Notes: a model not told the origin generated them from the sequence alone. A stretch of DNA of 64,000 bases from Pseudoxanthomonas daejeonensis (GCF_010093205.1 NZ_PDWN01000013.1:1-64000); one strand, 5' to 3'. Shown: positions 8,501-17,205, numbered from the stretch's first letter. Translations and numbers: made by a program.

Positions 8501-10581
8501 AGCAGGTACTTCCAGTAGCCGCGCAGCAGCGCGACCTGGCGCCAGTCCAGGCCGGCGGCCAGCACCAGGCGGTTGAGTCCGTCGTTCTCGGCGCGGCCGG
8601 ACCAGATCGCGGCGAAAGCCTGTTCGAAGACCGGTGCAAGTGCAGTGGGGTCACCACCGCCGATGGCGCGCTCGACCTCGAAGTCCTGGATGTAGATCGG
8701 CTGGCTGCCGCCATCGTCCAGGCTGGCCTGCAGCCGGTACGGGTGCTCGGAGATGACCTTCAGCCCCATGTTCTCCATCAGCGGCAGCACATCCGACAGC
8801 GGGATGTCGTCATGCTGGCGGTACAGCTTCAGGCGAAGCCCGGCGGTGCCCTCGCGCGCGACCGCGTGCAGGCTCAGGCGCAGGTCTTCCGGCCCGGTCA
8901 GCGCGGCCAGCTGTTCGACGTCGTTGGCGGCCAGCTCGGGCGTGATGTCCTCGATGTAGCCGGCCGGCAAAGCCCGCCCGTACCCGCTCGCCATGCGCAG
9001 GCCGTCGGCCTCGCCGTGGCGTGCGATCAGCAGTTCGCGCAGGTCGTCCTGCCAGTTGCGCAGCAGGTGGGCCAGGCGACGCTCCAGCTCGCTGGTGTTC
9101 ATGTCGGTAGACGCGCCGGCCCGCGGACGCACGATCAGGTGCAGCTGGGCCAGCGGAGACTCGCCCAGGACCACGCTCGAATCGACCTGTTCGCCCTGCA
9201 ACGCGTCCTTCAGCAGCGTTTCGATGCGCAGGCGCACGTCGGTGTTGAAGCGCTCGCGCGGGATGTAGACCAGGGCGGAGAAGAAGCGGCCATAGCGGTC
9301 GCGGCGCAGGAACAGCCGGCTGCGCACGCGCTCCTGCAGCCCCAGCACGCCGGTCGCGGTGCGGTACAGCTCTTCCTCGCTGGACTGGAACAGCTCCTCG
9401 CGCGGCAGCGTCTCCAGGATGTGGCGCAACGCCTTGCCGCTGTGGCTGCTCGGCGACAGCCCGCTGCGGCGCATGACGTGCTCGTAGCGCTCGCGCACCA
9501 GCGGGATTTCCCACGGGCGGCGGTTGTAGGCGCTGGAGGTATACAGGCCCAGGAAGCGCTGCTCGCCGGTGATCACGCCGTTGGCGTCGAACTCCAGCAC
9601 GCCGATGTAATCCATGTAGCCCTTGCGGTGGATCCGCGAGCGCGCATTGGTCTTGGTGAGGATCAGCGCCTCGCTGGTGCCCGAGCGGTTCAGGCCGTGC
9701 GCCGCCAGGCCCTTGACCGGCCGCGGCGGAGAGCTGTCCTTGCCGCGCATCAGGCCCAGGCCCGAGCCCTCGACCGGCGCCAGCACCGACTCACCGCCCT
9801 GCTTGACCACCTTGTACTCGCGGTAGCCGTACAGGATGAAATGATCGTTGGCCGCCCAGCGCAGGAACTCCTGCGCTTCGCGCCGGCCGGTGTCGTCCAC
9901 CGGCATGCGCCGCGTCGCCAGGTCGTCGCCCAGTACCTGCATGCGTTCGCGCATCAGGCCCCAGTCGGCGACCACGCCGCGGACTTCGTCCAGCACTGCG
10001 GCGATGCGCTGCTCGATCTGGCGCATCGCCGACGGCGCCTGGCGGTCGATCTCCAGCAGCATCAGCGATTCCGGACGACCATCGCCGACCGACTGCAGCT
10101 TGCCGTTTCCATCGCGCGCGAAGCGCACCAGCGGATGGCCGAGCACGTGCACGCCCACGCCCATCTCGGCCAGGGCCATGCTGACCGAATCCACGAGGAA
10201 CGGCATGTCGTCGTTGACGATCTGCAGCACCGTGTAGGCGGACTCCCAGCCGTTGGCGGCCAGGGTCGGGTTGAACACGCGCACGTTGGCCGTTCCTGCC
10301 CGGCGCCGACGCGCGAACTCGAGCATGTCCATGCCGATCGCCGCCCAGGTCTTGGGCGGGTGCTGCGGATATTCGTCTTCTTCCAGTCGGCGGTAGAACT
10401 CGCCCAGGAACTCCTGCAACTCGGCCTGGCGCGTCGCCGGCGCCTGGCGCCGCGCCGCTGCGTACACAGGCTCCAAGGAGAAGCGCGCCTGTGCGGCAAC
10501 CGGCGCTGCGGCCTTCTTCGCCGGGCTCGCGGCCTTCGTCGGCTTCGTCGTCCGTTTTTCACCGGAAGAAGTGGATTTCAT
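5578..10581 (-). CDS. gdhB: NAD-specific glutamate dehydrogenase (180-kDa class)
   Basis: Catabolic enzyme converting glutamate and NAD+ to 2-oxoglutarate, ammonium and NADH. About 1667 aa, the size of the large GDH class known from Streptomyces and Pseudomonas. The start at 10581 is preceded by GGAG with good spacing and gives a Lys/Ala-rich N terminus (MKSTSSGEKR). The first ~700 residues are the regulatory ACT-like part. The catalytic region has the Lys-containing segments RFGPVARGGLRWSDRREDF and VIVPVGAKGGFFVK, then GVGIGDMSGDVFGNGMLLS in the dinucleotide-binding domain. It is divergent from the TetR gene across 127 bp. A long open frame on the opposite strand is a codon-bias shadow. Confidence 0.97.
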   Translation of the reverse strand: MKSTSSGEKRTTKPTKAASPAKKAAAPVAAQARFSLEPVYAAARRQAPATRQAELQEFLGEFYRRLEEDEYPQHPPKTWAAIGMDMLEFARRRRAGTANVRVFNPTLAANGWESAYTVLQIVNDDMPFLVDSVSMALAEMGVGVHVLGHPLVRFARDGNGKLQSVGDGRPESLMLLEIDRQAPSAMRQIEQRIAAVLDEVRGVVADWGLMRERMQVLGDDLATRRMPVDDTGRREAQEFLRWAANDHFILYGYREYKVVKQGGESVLAPVEGSGLGLMRGKDSSPPRPVKGLAAHGLNRSGTSEALILTKTNARSRIHRKGYMDYIGVLEFDANGVITGEQRFLGLYTSSAYNRRPWEIPLVRERYEHVMRRSGLSPSSHSGKALRHILETLPREELFQSSEEELYRTATGVLGLQERVRSRLFLRRDRYGRFFSALVYIPRERFNTDVRLRIETLLKDALQGEQVDSSVVLGESPLAQLHLIVRPRAGASTDMNTSELERRLAHLLRNWQDDLRELLIARHGEADGLRMASGYGRALPAGYIEDITPELAANDVEQLAALTGPEDLRLSLHAVAREGTAGLRLKLYRQHDDIPLSDVLPLMENMGLKVISEHPYRLQASLDDGGSQPIYIQDFEVERAIGGGDPTALAPVFEQAFAAIWSGRAENDGLNRLVLAAGLDWRQVALLRGYWKYLLQTGVPFSQNYVEETLGRYPLLARLLVELFEARFHPATGNETAAQILDGQQRLVDQLRVLAAGDEPAIKALQEVVDARSADRTTQERVTRAALLKLLDRVSSLDDDRILRGFIGAIDATLRTSYFQTGADGKPGHCISFKFDSALVPDLPKPRPYREIFVYGPRVEGVHLRFGPVARGGLRWSDRREDFRTEVLGLVKAQMVKNTVIVPVGAKGGFFVKQPPASGERDAVMAEGIACYKLFIQGLLDITDNIVEGRIVPPRDVVRHDQDDPYLVVAADKGTATFSDIANGLAIAHGFWMGDAFASGGSVGYDHKGMGITARGAWESVKRHFRALGRDCQVEDFSCVGIGDMSGDVFGNGMLLSRHIRLVAAFDHRHIFLDPEPDAARTFAERERLFALPRSSWADYDTKLISKGGGVHPRSAKSIEITPQVRAVLGLDEGVRSMSPNELMSAILQAPVDLLWNGGIGTYVKASTEQHSDVGDRANNALRVNGGQLRCRIVGEGGNLGMTQLGRIEAAHAGVLLNTDFIDNSAGVDTSDHEVNIKILLNDVVRAKKLTMPARNKLLASMTDEVARLVLFDNYRQNQAISLMERMSVKRLGSKQHFIRTLESQGLLDRQIEFLPSDAELSARKARGQGMTRPELAVLLSYSKLVAFQQLLDSDIPEDPYLSKELQRYFPLPLQKKYTDEMERHRLKREIIATAVTNTTINRMGATFLLRMQEDTGRSPAEVAKAYTISRETLDARMLWTQIDALDGKLPEAAQIDALQVIWSLQRSFVRWLLNRPGPMPSITEAVDRYRDPFNDIREASGVLPDSQRPAYEAALREWRDKGMPPKLAQQLSELPYLEPAFDIIELARARKLKPVDVSRVHFRLGDALQLPWLFEQVDALAVDGRWHAVARGVMRDELAAHHRVLAGQAMSQPGADADAKVRHWLSRDDAALRFTLGMLSELSAQKTLDYPTLSVAVQKLGQLASRG

Positions 10582-10670
10582 CGCCTGTAACTCCGCAGCA
10601 AAAGTGTGTGCGGACAATTGTAGCCGCGCCCATCGCAACAACCTTGCTGCAGGACGGAAGAAATCACCGC

Positions 10671-10704
10671 TTCCAAATTAATGAACTGGACGGTATAGTC
10701 CAGT
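10671..10704 (+). promoter_or_regulatory. Promoter with overlapping TetR-type operator
   Basis: A perfect inverted repeat ACTGGAC-N6-GTCCAGT lies at 10685-10704. Its centre contains TATAGT (10694-10699), a good -10 element, with TTCCAA at 10671-10676 placed 17 nt upstream as a possible -35. The start codon of the TetR gene is only 4 nt beyond the palindrome, so a repressor bound here would block its own promoter. This is seen in sequence; the binding partner is inferred. Confidence 0.7.
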
Positions 10705-10708
10705 CCGC

Positions 10709-11341
10709 ATGCAGACTCCCAGCCCCGCCGCCCCGCGACAGGTCGACGACGCCCGCCACCAGCGGGTGCACGATGCAGTGCGCGCCCTGGTCCGCGAGCA
10801 GGGCGTGCAGATCAGCATGGACGCGGTGGCCGCGCGCGCCGGATGCTCGAAGCAGACGCTGTATGCGCGCTACGGCTCCAAGCAGTCGCTGCTGCTGCGG
10901 GTCCTGAGCGAGGACAGCCGCAAGGCCGCGGTCCTCACCGGCGTTCCCGATTCCGCGACCTTGCGCCCGCGCCTGGTCGCCTTCGCCCGCGACCACCTGG
11001 CCCGCCTGTCCGGACCGGGCACGATCGGGACCGCGCGACTGATCACCGGCCAGGCCTGCCAGTTCCCCGACGAAGTGCGGGCACTCTACGGGATCTGGAT
11101 CGAGGGCCTGCAGGAGCGCCTCGCCACCTGGTTGCAACAGGCGATGCGCCGGGGCCTGCTCCGGCATGACGATCCGCACTCGGCGGCCGAGCTGTTGCTG
11201 GGCATGATCGTCGGCCTGGATTTCGACCGGCAACGCTTCCTGGTTCCTCACCGCGACACAACCAGCCTGCGGACACAGTGGGCGGAATTCGCGGTCGACA
11301 GTTTCCTGCGCGCATTCGCCCCGCCCGTTCCACGCACCTGA
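10709..11341 (+). CDS. TetR/AcrR-family transcriptional regulator of the RND pump
   Basis: 210 aa. The N-terminal helix-turn-helix covers about residues 18-62, with the typical SMDAVAARAGCSKQTLYARYGSKQSLL. The C-terminal ligand-binding half is all-helical. It sits 36 bp upstream of the efflux adaptor gene on the same strand, so it is probably the first gene of a tetR-adaptor-pump operon. The perfect palindrome directly before its start suggests autorepression. No Shine-Dalgarno precedes the ATG and the predicted transcription start is within a few bases of it, so the message may be leaderless. Inducers are likely pump substrates, which is inference. Confidence 0.92.
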   Translation: MQTPSPAAPRQVDDARHQRVHDAVRALVREQGVQISMDAVAARAGCSKQTLYARYGSKQSLLLRVLSEDSRKAAVLTGVPDSATLRPRLVAFARDHLARLSGPGTIGTARLITGQACQFPDEVRALYGIWIEGLQERLATWLQQAMRRGLLRHDDPHSAAELLLGMIVGLDFDRQRFLVPHRDTTSLRTQWAEFAVDSFLRAFAPPVPRT

Positions 11342-11377
11342 TTCCCAGTCCTGTTCCTACATTTCCCCGGAGTTCCC

Positions 11378-12583
11378 ATGCGCCTCCCCCTCCTCCTGTC
11401 CTGCGGCCTGCTTGCCCTGACCGCCTGCGGCGGCGGCAAGGACGAAGCTGCCGCCCCACCGCCCCCTGAAGTGGGCGTGATCGAGGCCCAGCCACAGACC
11501 GTGCCGCTGAACCGCGACCTCGTCGGCCGCCTGTCGCCCTACCGCAGCGCCGACGTGCGCGCCCGCGTACCGGGCGTGCTGCTGCGGCGGGTCTACGAAG
11601 AAGGCAGCGATGTGCGCGAAGGCCAGGTGCTGTTCGAGATCGACCCCGCGCCACTGCAGGCTTCGCTCGGCGTCGCCCAGGCCCAGCTGGCACAGGCCGA
11701 GGCCACCTACGCCAATGCACGCACCGCGGCCGACCGTGCCCGCCAGCTGGCGCCGCAGAAGTTCGTCTCGCAGAGCGACCTGGACAACGCCGTCGCCACC
11801 GAACGCAGCGCCTCGGCCGCGGTCGCGGCGGCGCGGGCCAACGTGCGCAACGCGGATATCAACCTGGGCTACGCCAAGGTCACCGCGCCCATCGCCGGCC
11901 GCGCCGGCAAGCAGCGCGTGACCGAGGGTGCCCTGGTCGGCCAGGGTGAAGCGACCCTGCTGACTACGGTCGACCAGCTCGACCCGCTGTTCGCCAACTT
12001 CTCGATCGGCTCTACCGAACTGGCGCAGCTGCGCGCAGCGACCAACGTTTCGCTGGTCGGCACCGGCAAGGCCACCGTGCAGGTGGTGCTGCCCGGCGAC
12101 CGCGTGCACGAGCAGCCGGGCACCCTGGACTTTTCCGACACGACGGTCGACCCGGCCACCGGCGCGGTCACGATGCGCGCCCTGGTCCCCAATCCGGGCC
12201 AGACGCTGTTCCCGGGCAGCTTCGTCACCCTGAAGGTGAACATGGGCGAGCTGCACGAAGTATTCCTGGTGCCGCAGGAAGCGGTGCTGCGCGATGCCAA
12301 TGGCGCCTTCACCCGCGTGGTCGGCGCCGACGGCAACGTCGAGCGCAAGAACGTGACCACCAGCGCCGCCCATGAAGGGCGCTGGATCGTCACCTCCGGA
12401 CTGGCGGCGGGCGACAAGATCATCGTCAGCGGCGTGCAGAAGGCCAAGGAGGGGGCACCGGTGCAGGCGACGCCGTGGCAGCCGGCGGCGGCAGGCCAAC
12501 CCGGCCAGCCAGGCAAGCCCGCACAGGCACCGAAGGCACCGGTCGAACCGGCCGCCGACAAATCGTCCGAGCCGGCCGCGTAA
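11378..12583 (+). CDS. RND efflux periplasmic adaptor lipoprotein (AcrA/MexA type)
   Basis: Membrane-fusion subunit linking the inner-membrane RND pump to an outer-membrane channel. 401 aa. It has a lipoprotein signal ending LLALTAC with lipid-modified Cys17. Barrel-sandwich segments flank a coiled-coil hairpin (about 90-160, Ala/Gln-rich heptads), and FETDPAPL-like FEIDPAPLQASL and KVTAPIAGRAG are typical lipoyl-half motifs. The C-terminal tail is Pro/Ala/Gln-rich and low in complexity. CGGAGT gives a ribosome-binding site. The pump follows after 12 bp. Confidence 0.95.
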   Translation: MRLPLLLSCGLLALTACGGGKDEAAAPPPPEVGVIEAQPQTVPLNRDLVGRLSPYRSADVRARVPGVLLRRVYEEGSDVREGQVLFEIDPAPLQASLGVAQAQLAQAEATYANARTAADRARQLAPQKFVSQSDLDNAVATERSASAAVAAARANVRNADINLGYAKVTAPIAGRAGKQRVTEGALVGQGEATLLTTVDQLDPLFANFSIGSTELAQLRAATNVSLVGTGKATVQVVLPGDRVHEQPGTLDFSDTTVDPATGAVTMRALVPNPGQTLFPGSFVTLKVNMGELHEVFLVPQEAVLRDANGAFTRVVGADGNVERKNVTTSAAHEGRWIVTSGLAAGDKIIVSGVQKAKEGAPVQATPWQPAAAGQPGQPGKPAQAPKAPVEPAADKSSEPAA

Positions 12584-12595
12584 GGACCGATCCCA

Positions 12596-15500
12596 ATGCC
12601 CAAGTTCTTCATCAACCACCCGGTCTTCGCCTGGGTCGTGGCGATCCTGATCTCGCTTTCCGGCGTGATCGCGATCCTTGGCCTCGGCGTGGAATCCTAT
12701 CCGAACATCGCACCGCCGCAGGTCACCGTCGGCGCCACCTATCCCGGCGCCAGTGCTGACACGGTCGAGAAAGCGGTCACCCAGGTCATCGAGCAGCAGC
12801 TCACCGGCATCGACCACCTGCTCTATTTCAGCTCGTCGTCCAGCGCCAGCGGACGCGCCAGCATCACCCTGACCTTCGAGACCGGCACCGACCCGGACAT
12901 CGCCCAGGTGCAGGTGCAGAACAAGGTCGCCCTGGCGACACCGCGATTGCCGACCGAAGTGATCCAGCAGGGCGTGGTGGTGGCCAAGGCCAACGCGGGC
13001 TTCCTGATGGTCGTGGGCCTGGTCTCCGACAACCCGGCGGTCGACCGCAACGCGCTCAATGACCTCAACGGTTCGCGCGTGATCGACCAGATCTCGCGCA
13101 TCCCCGGCGTGGGCAGCATCCAGCAGTTCGGCGCCGAGTACGCGATGAACATCTGGCTGAACCCGGAAAAGCTGCAGGGCTTCGGCCTGTCGGCCACCCA
13201 GGTGCTGGCGGCCATCCGGGGCCAGAACGTGCAGTTCGCCGCCGGTTCGGTCGGCGCGGACCCGGCACCGGAAGGCCAGGCGTTCACCGCCACGGTCTCG
13301 GCCGAGGGCCGCTTCAGTTCGCCCGAACAGTTCGAGAACATCATCCTGCGCGCCGACAGCGACGGCACCACCGTGCGCCTGGCCGATGTGGCCCGGGTCA
13401 GCTTCGGCCCCGGCTCGTACGGCTTCGACACCAAGTTCAACGGCAAGCCGATGGGCGCCTTCGCGGTGCAGCTGCTGCCCGGCGCCAACGCACTTAACGT
13501 GGCCGGCGCCGTGCGCGCCAAGATGGACGAGCTGCAGTCCACGTTCCCGCAGGGCGTGACCTGGATGTCGCCCTACGACAGCACCACGTTTGTCAAGATC
13601 TCGATCGAGGAGGTCGTCAAGACCCTGGTCGAGGCGATCGTGCTGGTGTTCCTGGTGATGCTGATCTTCCTGCAGAACATCCGCGCGACGATCATCCCCA
13701 CGCTCGTGATCCCGGTAGCGCTGCTCGGCACCTTCCTGGGCATGACGCTGATCGGCTTCACGATCAACCAGCTGACCCTGTTCGCGATGGTGCTGTCGAT
13801 CGGCATCGTGGTCGACGACGCGATCGTGGTGATCGAGAACGTCGAACGCATCATGACCGAGGAAGGCCTGCCGCCGCGCGAGGCCACGCTCAAGGCGATG
13901 GAGCAGATCACCGGCGCGGTGGTCGCCATCACCGTCGTGCTGGCGGCCGTGTTCATCCCCAGCGCGCTGCAGGGCGGCGCGGCCGGTGAGATCTACAAGC
14001 AGTTCGCGCTGACGATCGCCATCGCGATGGCGTTCTCCGCGTTCCTCGCGCTGGGCTTCACCCCGGCGCTGTGCGCGACCTTCCTCAAGCCCAGCCACCA
14101 CGCCAATTCCAACTGGGTATTCCGTACCTTCAACAAGTACTACGACAAGGTCAGCCATACCTATGTCGGCCACATCGGCAGCGCCGTCAGGCACGCGCCG
14201 CGCTGGATGATCCTGTTCGCGGCGCTGGCGGTCCTGTGCGGCTTCCTGTTCTCGCGCATGCCCGGCAGCTTCCTCCCCGAGGAGGACCAGGGCTACGCCA
14301 TGGCGATCGTGCAACTGCCGCCGGGCGCCACGCTGCAGCGGACCCAGGGCGTGTTCGACCAGATGCGCGGTTCGCTCGAGCAGCTGGACGGGTTCGAGAG
14401 CATGTTGCAGGTAGCCGGCTTCAGTTTCGTCGGCTCGGGCGAAAACGTCGGCATGGCCTTCATCAAGCTCAAGCCGTGGGACGAACGCGACCTCACCGCA
14501 CCTGAGTTCATCCAGCAGGCCAATGGCGCGCTGTTCGGGATCAAGGAAGCCACGATCTTCGTGGTCAACCTGCCGACCGTGCAGGGCCTGGGCCAGTTCG
14601 GCGGCTTCGACATGTGGCTGCAGGACCGTACCGGCCAGGGCCAGGCCGCCTTGACCCAGGCCCGCAACATGCTGCTCGGCCAGGCCGCGCAGAACCCGGG
14701 ACTGGTCGGTGTGCGCCCGAACGGACTGGAAGACTCCCCGCAGCTGCAGTTGCACGTGGACCGGGTGCAGGCGCAGTCGATGGGACTGGAGGTCAGCGAC
14801 ATCTACAACGCCATCAGCCTGATGCTGGCGCCGGTGTACGCAAACGACTTCTTCTACCAGGGGCGCATCAAGCGCGTGAACCTGCGCGCCGACGCACCGT
14901 TCCGCACTGGCGCCGAATCGCTGTCGAGCTTCTACACGCCCAGCCAGGCTGGCGGCATGATCCCGTTGTCCACGGTGGTCGGTTCCGAATGGAACACCAG
15001 TGCGCCAGCCCTCAGTCGCTACCAGGGCTATGCCGCGGTCAATATCGTCGGCTCGCCTGCACCGGGACACAGCTCGGGCGAAGCGATGAAGGCGATGGAG
15101 GAGATCGTCCAGAACGACCTGCCGGGCGGCTTCGGCTACGACTGGAGCGGCATGTCCTACCAGGAGATCCTGGCCGGAAACGCCGCCACCTTGCTGCTGG
15201 TGCTTTCGATCGTGGTCGTGTTCCTGTGCCTGGCCGCGCTCTACGAGAGCTGGTCCATCCCGGTGGCGGTGCTGCTGGTGGTCCCGTTGGGGCTGCTCGG
15301 CGCGGTGCTGTTCAGCCTCATGCGCGGCCTGCCGAACGACATCTTCTTCAAGATCGGCCTGATCACGATCATTGGCCTGGCCGCCAAGAACGCGATCCTG
15401 ATCATCGAGTTCGCGGTGGAGCAGCGCCTGGCGGGCAAGACCCTCCGCGAGGCAACGATCGAAGCCTCACGCCTGCGCTTCCGGCCGATCCTGATGACCT

Positions 15501-15736
15501 CGTTCGCGTTCATCATGGGCGTGGTCCCGATGGCGATCTCCACCGGCGCCGGCGCCAATGCGCGCCATGCGATCGGTACCGGCGTGATCGGCGGCATGGT
15601 CTTCGCCACCTTCCTCGGCCTGCTGCTGATCCCGGTGTTCTTCATCGTGGTCCGGCGCATGCTGGGCGACAAGCTGGACGAGCCGTCGAAGGAATGGCTG
15701 GAGAAGCAGCGCGGTAGCGACGCGACGACGGACTGA
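12596..15736 (+). CDS. RND multidrug efflux pump, HAE1 family (AcrB/MexB/SmeE type)
   Basis: Proton-driven trimeric inner-membrane exporter. 1046 aa, the usual length. It has twelve predicted membrane segments in two halves and two large periplasmic loops. The start MPKFFINHPVFAWVVAILIS is typical. The proton-relay aspartates lie in SIGIVVDDAIVVIENVER. A conserved late segment is GLITIIGLAAKNAILIIEFA. The operon has no outer-membrane factor gene, so it presumably uses an unlinked TolC-like channel. An intrinsic terminator follows at 15764. Confidence 0.97.
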   Translation: MPKFFINHPVFAWVVAILISLSGVIAILGLGVESYPNIAPPQVTVGATYPGASADTVEKAVTQVIEQQLTGIDHLLYFSSSSSASGRASITLTFETGTDPDIAQVQVQNKVALATPRLPTEVIQQGVVVAKANAGFLMVVGLVSDNPAVDRNALNDLNGSRVIDQISRIPGVGSIQQFGAEYAMNIWLNPEKLQGFGLSATQVLAAIRGQNVQFAAGSVGADPAPEGQAFTATVSAEGRFSSPEQFENIILRADSDGTTVRLADVARVSFGPGSYGFDTKFNGKPMGAFAVQLLPGANALNVAGAVRAKMDELQSTFPQGVTWMSPYDSTTFVKISIEEVVKTLVEAIVLVFLVMLIFLQNIRATIIPTLVIPVALLGTFLGMTLIGFTINQLTLFAMVLSIGIVVDDAIVVIENVERIMTEEGLPPREATLKAMEQITGAVVAITVVLAAVFIPSALQGGAAGEIYKQFALTIAIAMAFSAFLALGFTPALCATFLKPSHHANSNWVFRTFNKYYDKVSHTYVGHIGSAVRHAPRWMILFAALAVLCGFLFSRMPGSFLPEEDQGYAMAIVQLPPGATLQRTQGVFDQMRGSLEQLDGFESMLQVAGFSFVGSGENVGMAFIKLKPWDERDLTAPEFIQQANGALFGIKEATIFVVNLPTVQGLGQFGGFDMWLQDRTGQGQAALTQARNMLLGQAAQNPGLVGVRPNGLEDSPQLQLHVDRVQAQSMGLEVSDIYNAISLMLAPVYANDFFYQGRIKRVNLRADAPFRTGAESLSSFYTPSQAGGMIPLSTVVGSEWNTSAPALSRYQGYAAVNIVGSPAPGHSSGEAMKAMEEIVQNDLPGGFGYDWSGMSYQEILAGNAATLLLVLSIVVVFLCLAALYESWSIPVAVLLVVPLGLLGAVLFSLMRGLPNDIFFKIGLITIIGLAAKNAILIIEFAVEQRLAGKTLREATIEASRLRFRPILMTSFAFIMGVVPMAISTGAGANARHAIGTGVIGGMVFATFLGLLLIPVFFIVVRRMLGDKLDEPSKEWLEKQRGSDATTD

Positions 15737-15763
15737 TCCCCGCCACCGCGTGCGACATGCAAG

Positions 15764-15792
15764 GCCCCGGCAGCGATGCCGGGGCTTTTTTT
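15764..15792 (+). terminator. Intrinsic terminator of the RND operon
   Basis: GCCCCGGCA pairs with TGCCGGGGC around GCGA, followed by seven T (15786-15792). It lies 27 nt after the pump stop codon. Confidence 0.93.
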
Positions 15793-15838
15793 ACGCCTGT
15801 GCGGACAGTGCGAAGCGGAGGGCGACGGCGCAAACGAA

Positions 15839-15863
15839 GACGCCCCGGGATTACCGGGGCGTC
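15839..15863 (-). terminator. Hairpin after sodA
   Basis: GACGCCCCGG and CCGGGGCGTC form a perfect 10-bp stem around GATTA. In the minus direction it is followed by TTCGTTTG, a modest U-rich tail. It lies 25 nt beyond the sodA stop codon and probably terminates it. Confidence 0.7.
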
Positions 15864-15888
15864 GGTGGCGCGTCGCGTGCGGTCCGGC

Positions 15889-16500
15889 TTACTTCACGGC
15901 CGCCTGGTAGCGGCGCTCGACCTCGTCCCAGTCGACCACGTTGAAGAACGCGCCGATGTATTCCGGGCGACGGTTCTGGTACTTGAGGTAGTAGGCATGC
16001 TCCCAGACGTCCAGGCCCAGGATCGGGGTATTGCCGTCGCTGAGCGGGGTGTCCTGGTTGGCACTGCTCTCGACCACGACCTTCTTGTCCGGGGTCACGC
16101 TCAGCCAGGCCCAGCCGCTGCCGAAGCGGGTCAGCGCGGCCTTGGTGAAGGCTTCCTTGAACTTCTCGAAACCGCCCAGGTCCTTGTCGATCGCCTTGGC
16201 CGTGTCGCCCTTGGGCTCGCCGCCACCCTTGGGCGACATCACCGTCCAGAACAGGGTGTGGTTGGCATGGCCGCCACCGTTGTTGCGCACCGGGCCCTGC
16301 AGGTTCTCCGGCAGCGTCTTCAGCTTGGCCACCAGCTCTTCGACCGGCAGGTTGGCGTACTCGGTACCTTCGAGCGCGGCGTTGACGTTGTTGATGTAGG
16401 TCTGGTGGTGCTTGGTGTGGTGGATCTTCATCGTCTCCGTATCGATGTGCGGTTCCAGCGCATCGTAGGCATACGGCAACTCGGGAAGGGTATAGGCCAT
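15889..16500 (-). CDS. sodA: Superoxide dismutase, Mn type
   Basis: Cytoplasmic enzyme converting superoxide to hydrogen peroxide and oxygen. 203 aa from the ATG at 16500, which has AAGGAGA upstream. Metal ligands are His27 (MKIHHTKHH), His81 (NHTLFW), Asp164 and His168 ([16 protein letters not shown]). The motif [11 protein letters not shown] and the DVWEHAYY context favour the manganese rather than iron form. No signal peptide. A 17-nt palindrome lies in its upstream region. Confidence 0.95.
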   Translation of the reverse strand: MAYTLPELPYAYDALEPHIDTETMKIHHTKHHQTYINNVNAALEGTEYANLPVEELVAKLKTLPENLQGPVRNNGGGHANHTLFWTVMSPKGGGEPKGDTAKAIDKDLGGFEKFKEAFTKAALTRFGSGWAWLSVTPDKKVVVESSANQDTPLSDGNTPILGLDVWEHAYYLKYQNRRPEYIGAFFNVVDWDEVERRYQAAVK

Positions 16501-16531
16501 GGTGCTCTCCTTGGAATTCGTGGGAATCCGT

Positions 16532-16548
16532 GTCCGGTCGAACCGGAC
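16532..16548. promoter_or_regulatory. Palindrome upstream of sodA
   Basis: GTCCGGT-CGA-ACCGGAC, a perfect 7-bp inverted repeat, sits 31 nt upstream of the sodA start and 20 nt beyond its ribosome-binding site. It could be an operator or a leader hairpin. It does not match Fur or MntR consensus that I know. Confidence 0.45.
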
Positions 16549-16764
16549 GCTGCGGGCAACAGTGTAGGGATGCGGGCGCGCGCAACCAAGGTGTCTGCGT
16601 TGCCTGGCGGGGAATGCAGCGTCCCGGCGACGTCGGCCCAACCGGGCATCAGCATGCGCGCGGGCGGGTTCCCACGACGTGAAGCGGCGGCGCTGTGCCT
16701 GCGTTCAAGCAGCGCCGCAGGCGCGCGCGCATACTCCGGCCACACCCTTTAGCACGTCCCGCGC

Positions 16765-17205
16765 ATGCGCCCCACCCGTTCTGCCAGCCTGCTGCTGGTC
16801 GTCGTCGCCCTGGCAGCGCTGGCCTGGCTGTCGCGACCCGTCGCGGACCGATCGGCCACTCCGGGCGCATCGACGCAGGTTGTCGATACCGCTCCGGCCG
16901 CCCACGCCGAGGCCCTGCCCGCCTTCCTGCCCGGCGAAGCCGCGGCGGTGATCCGGCGCATCCAGGATGGCGGGTCGTTCCAGCACCGCCAGGACGGCAG
17001 CGTGTTCGGCAACCGCGAAGGCCGCCTGCCCCGCCATGCCCACGGCTACTACCGCGAGTACACGGTGCCCACGCCCGGACTGTCCCATCGCGGTGCACGC
17101 CGGATCGTCACTGGCGGAGATCCGCCGCGCGACTGGTATTACACCGGCGACCACTACGAAAGCTTCCGCCGCTTCCAGCCACCCGCACGGGAAGGGTTCC
17201 CATGA
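16765..17205 (+). CDS. Secreted guanyl-specific ribonuclease (barnase/N1-T1 family)
   Basis: 146 aa. The N-terminal hydrophobic segment (about 8-23, SLLLVVVALAALAWL) is a signal or anchor sequence. The catalytic domain occupies roughly 55-140. It aligns with barnase: the FGNREGRLP turn, general base Glu98 in YYREYTV, Arg113 in GARRIV and general acid His130 in TGDHYESF. All three catalytic positions are present, so the enzyme looks active. It overlaps the barstar gene by ATGA (17202-17205), so toxin and inhibitor are co-translated. Likely exported to attack competitors or scavenge RNA; the role is inference. Confidence 0.93.
   Translation: MRPTRSASLLLVVVALAALAWLSRPVADRSATPGASTQVVDTAPAAHAEALPAFLPGEAAAVIRRIQDGGSFQHRQDGSVFGNREGRLPRHAHGYYREYTVPTPGLSHRGARRIVTGGDPPRDWYYTGDHYESFRRFQPPAREGFP

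Noticed and set aside
5713-10590. Open frame of 1625 codons antisense to gdhB
   Set aside because: It mirrors gdhB along its whole length, is rich in Arg, His, Gln and Val as expected from a high-GC shadow frame, and matches no known family. The gdhB frame is unmistakable.
11357-15070. Open frame of 1237 codons antisense to the RND operon
   Set aside because: Its Asp/His/Arg/Gln-rich composition and repeats such as DHHDRVVDHDADR are typical of a reverse reading of a real high-GC gene.
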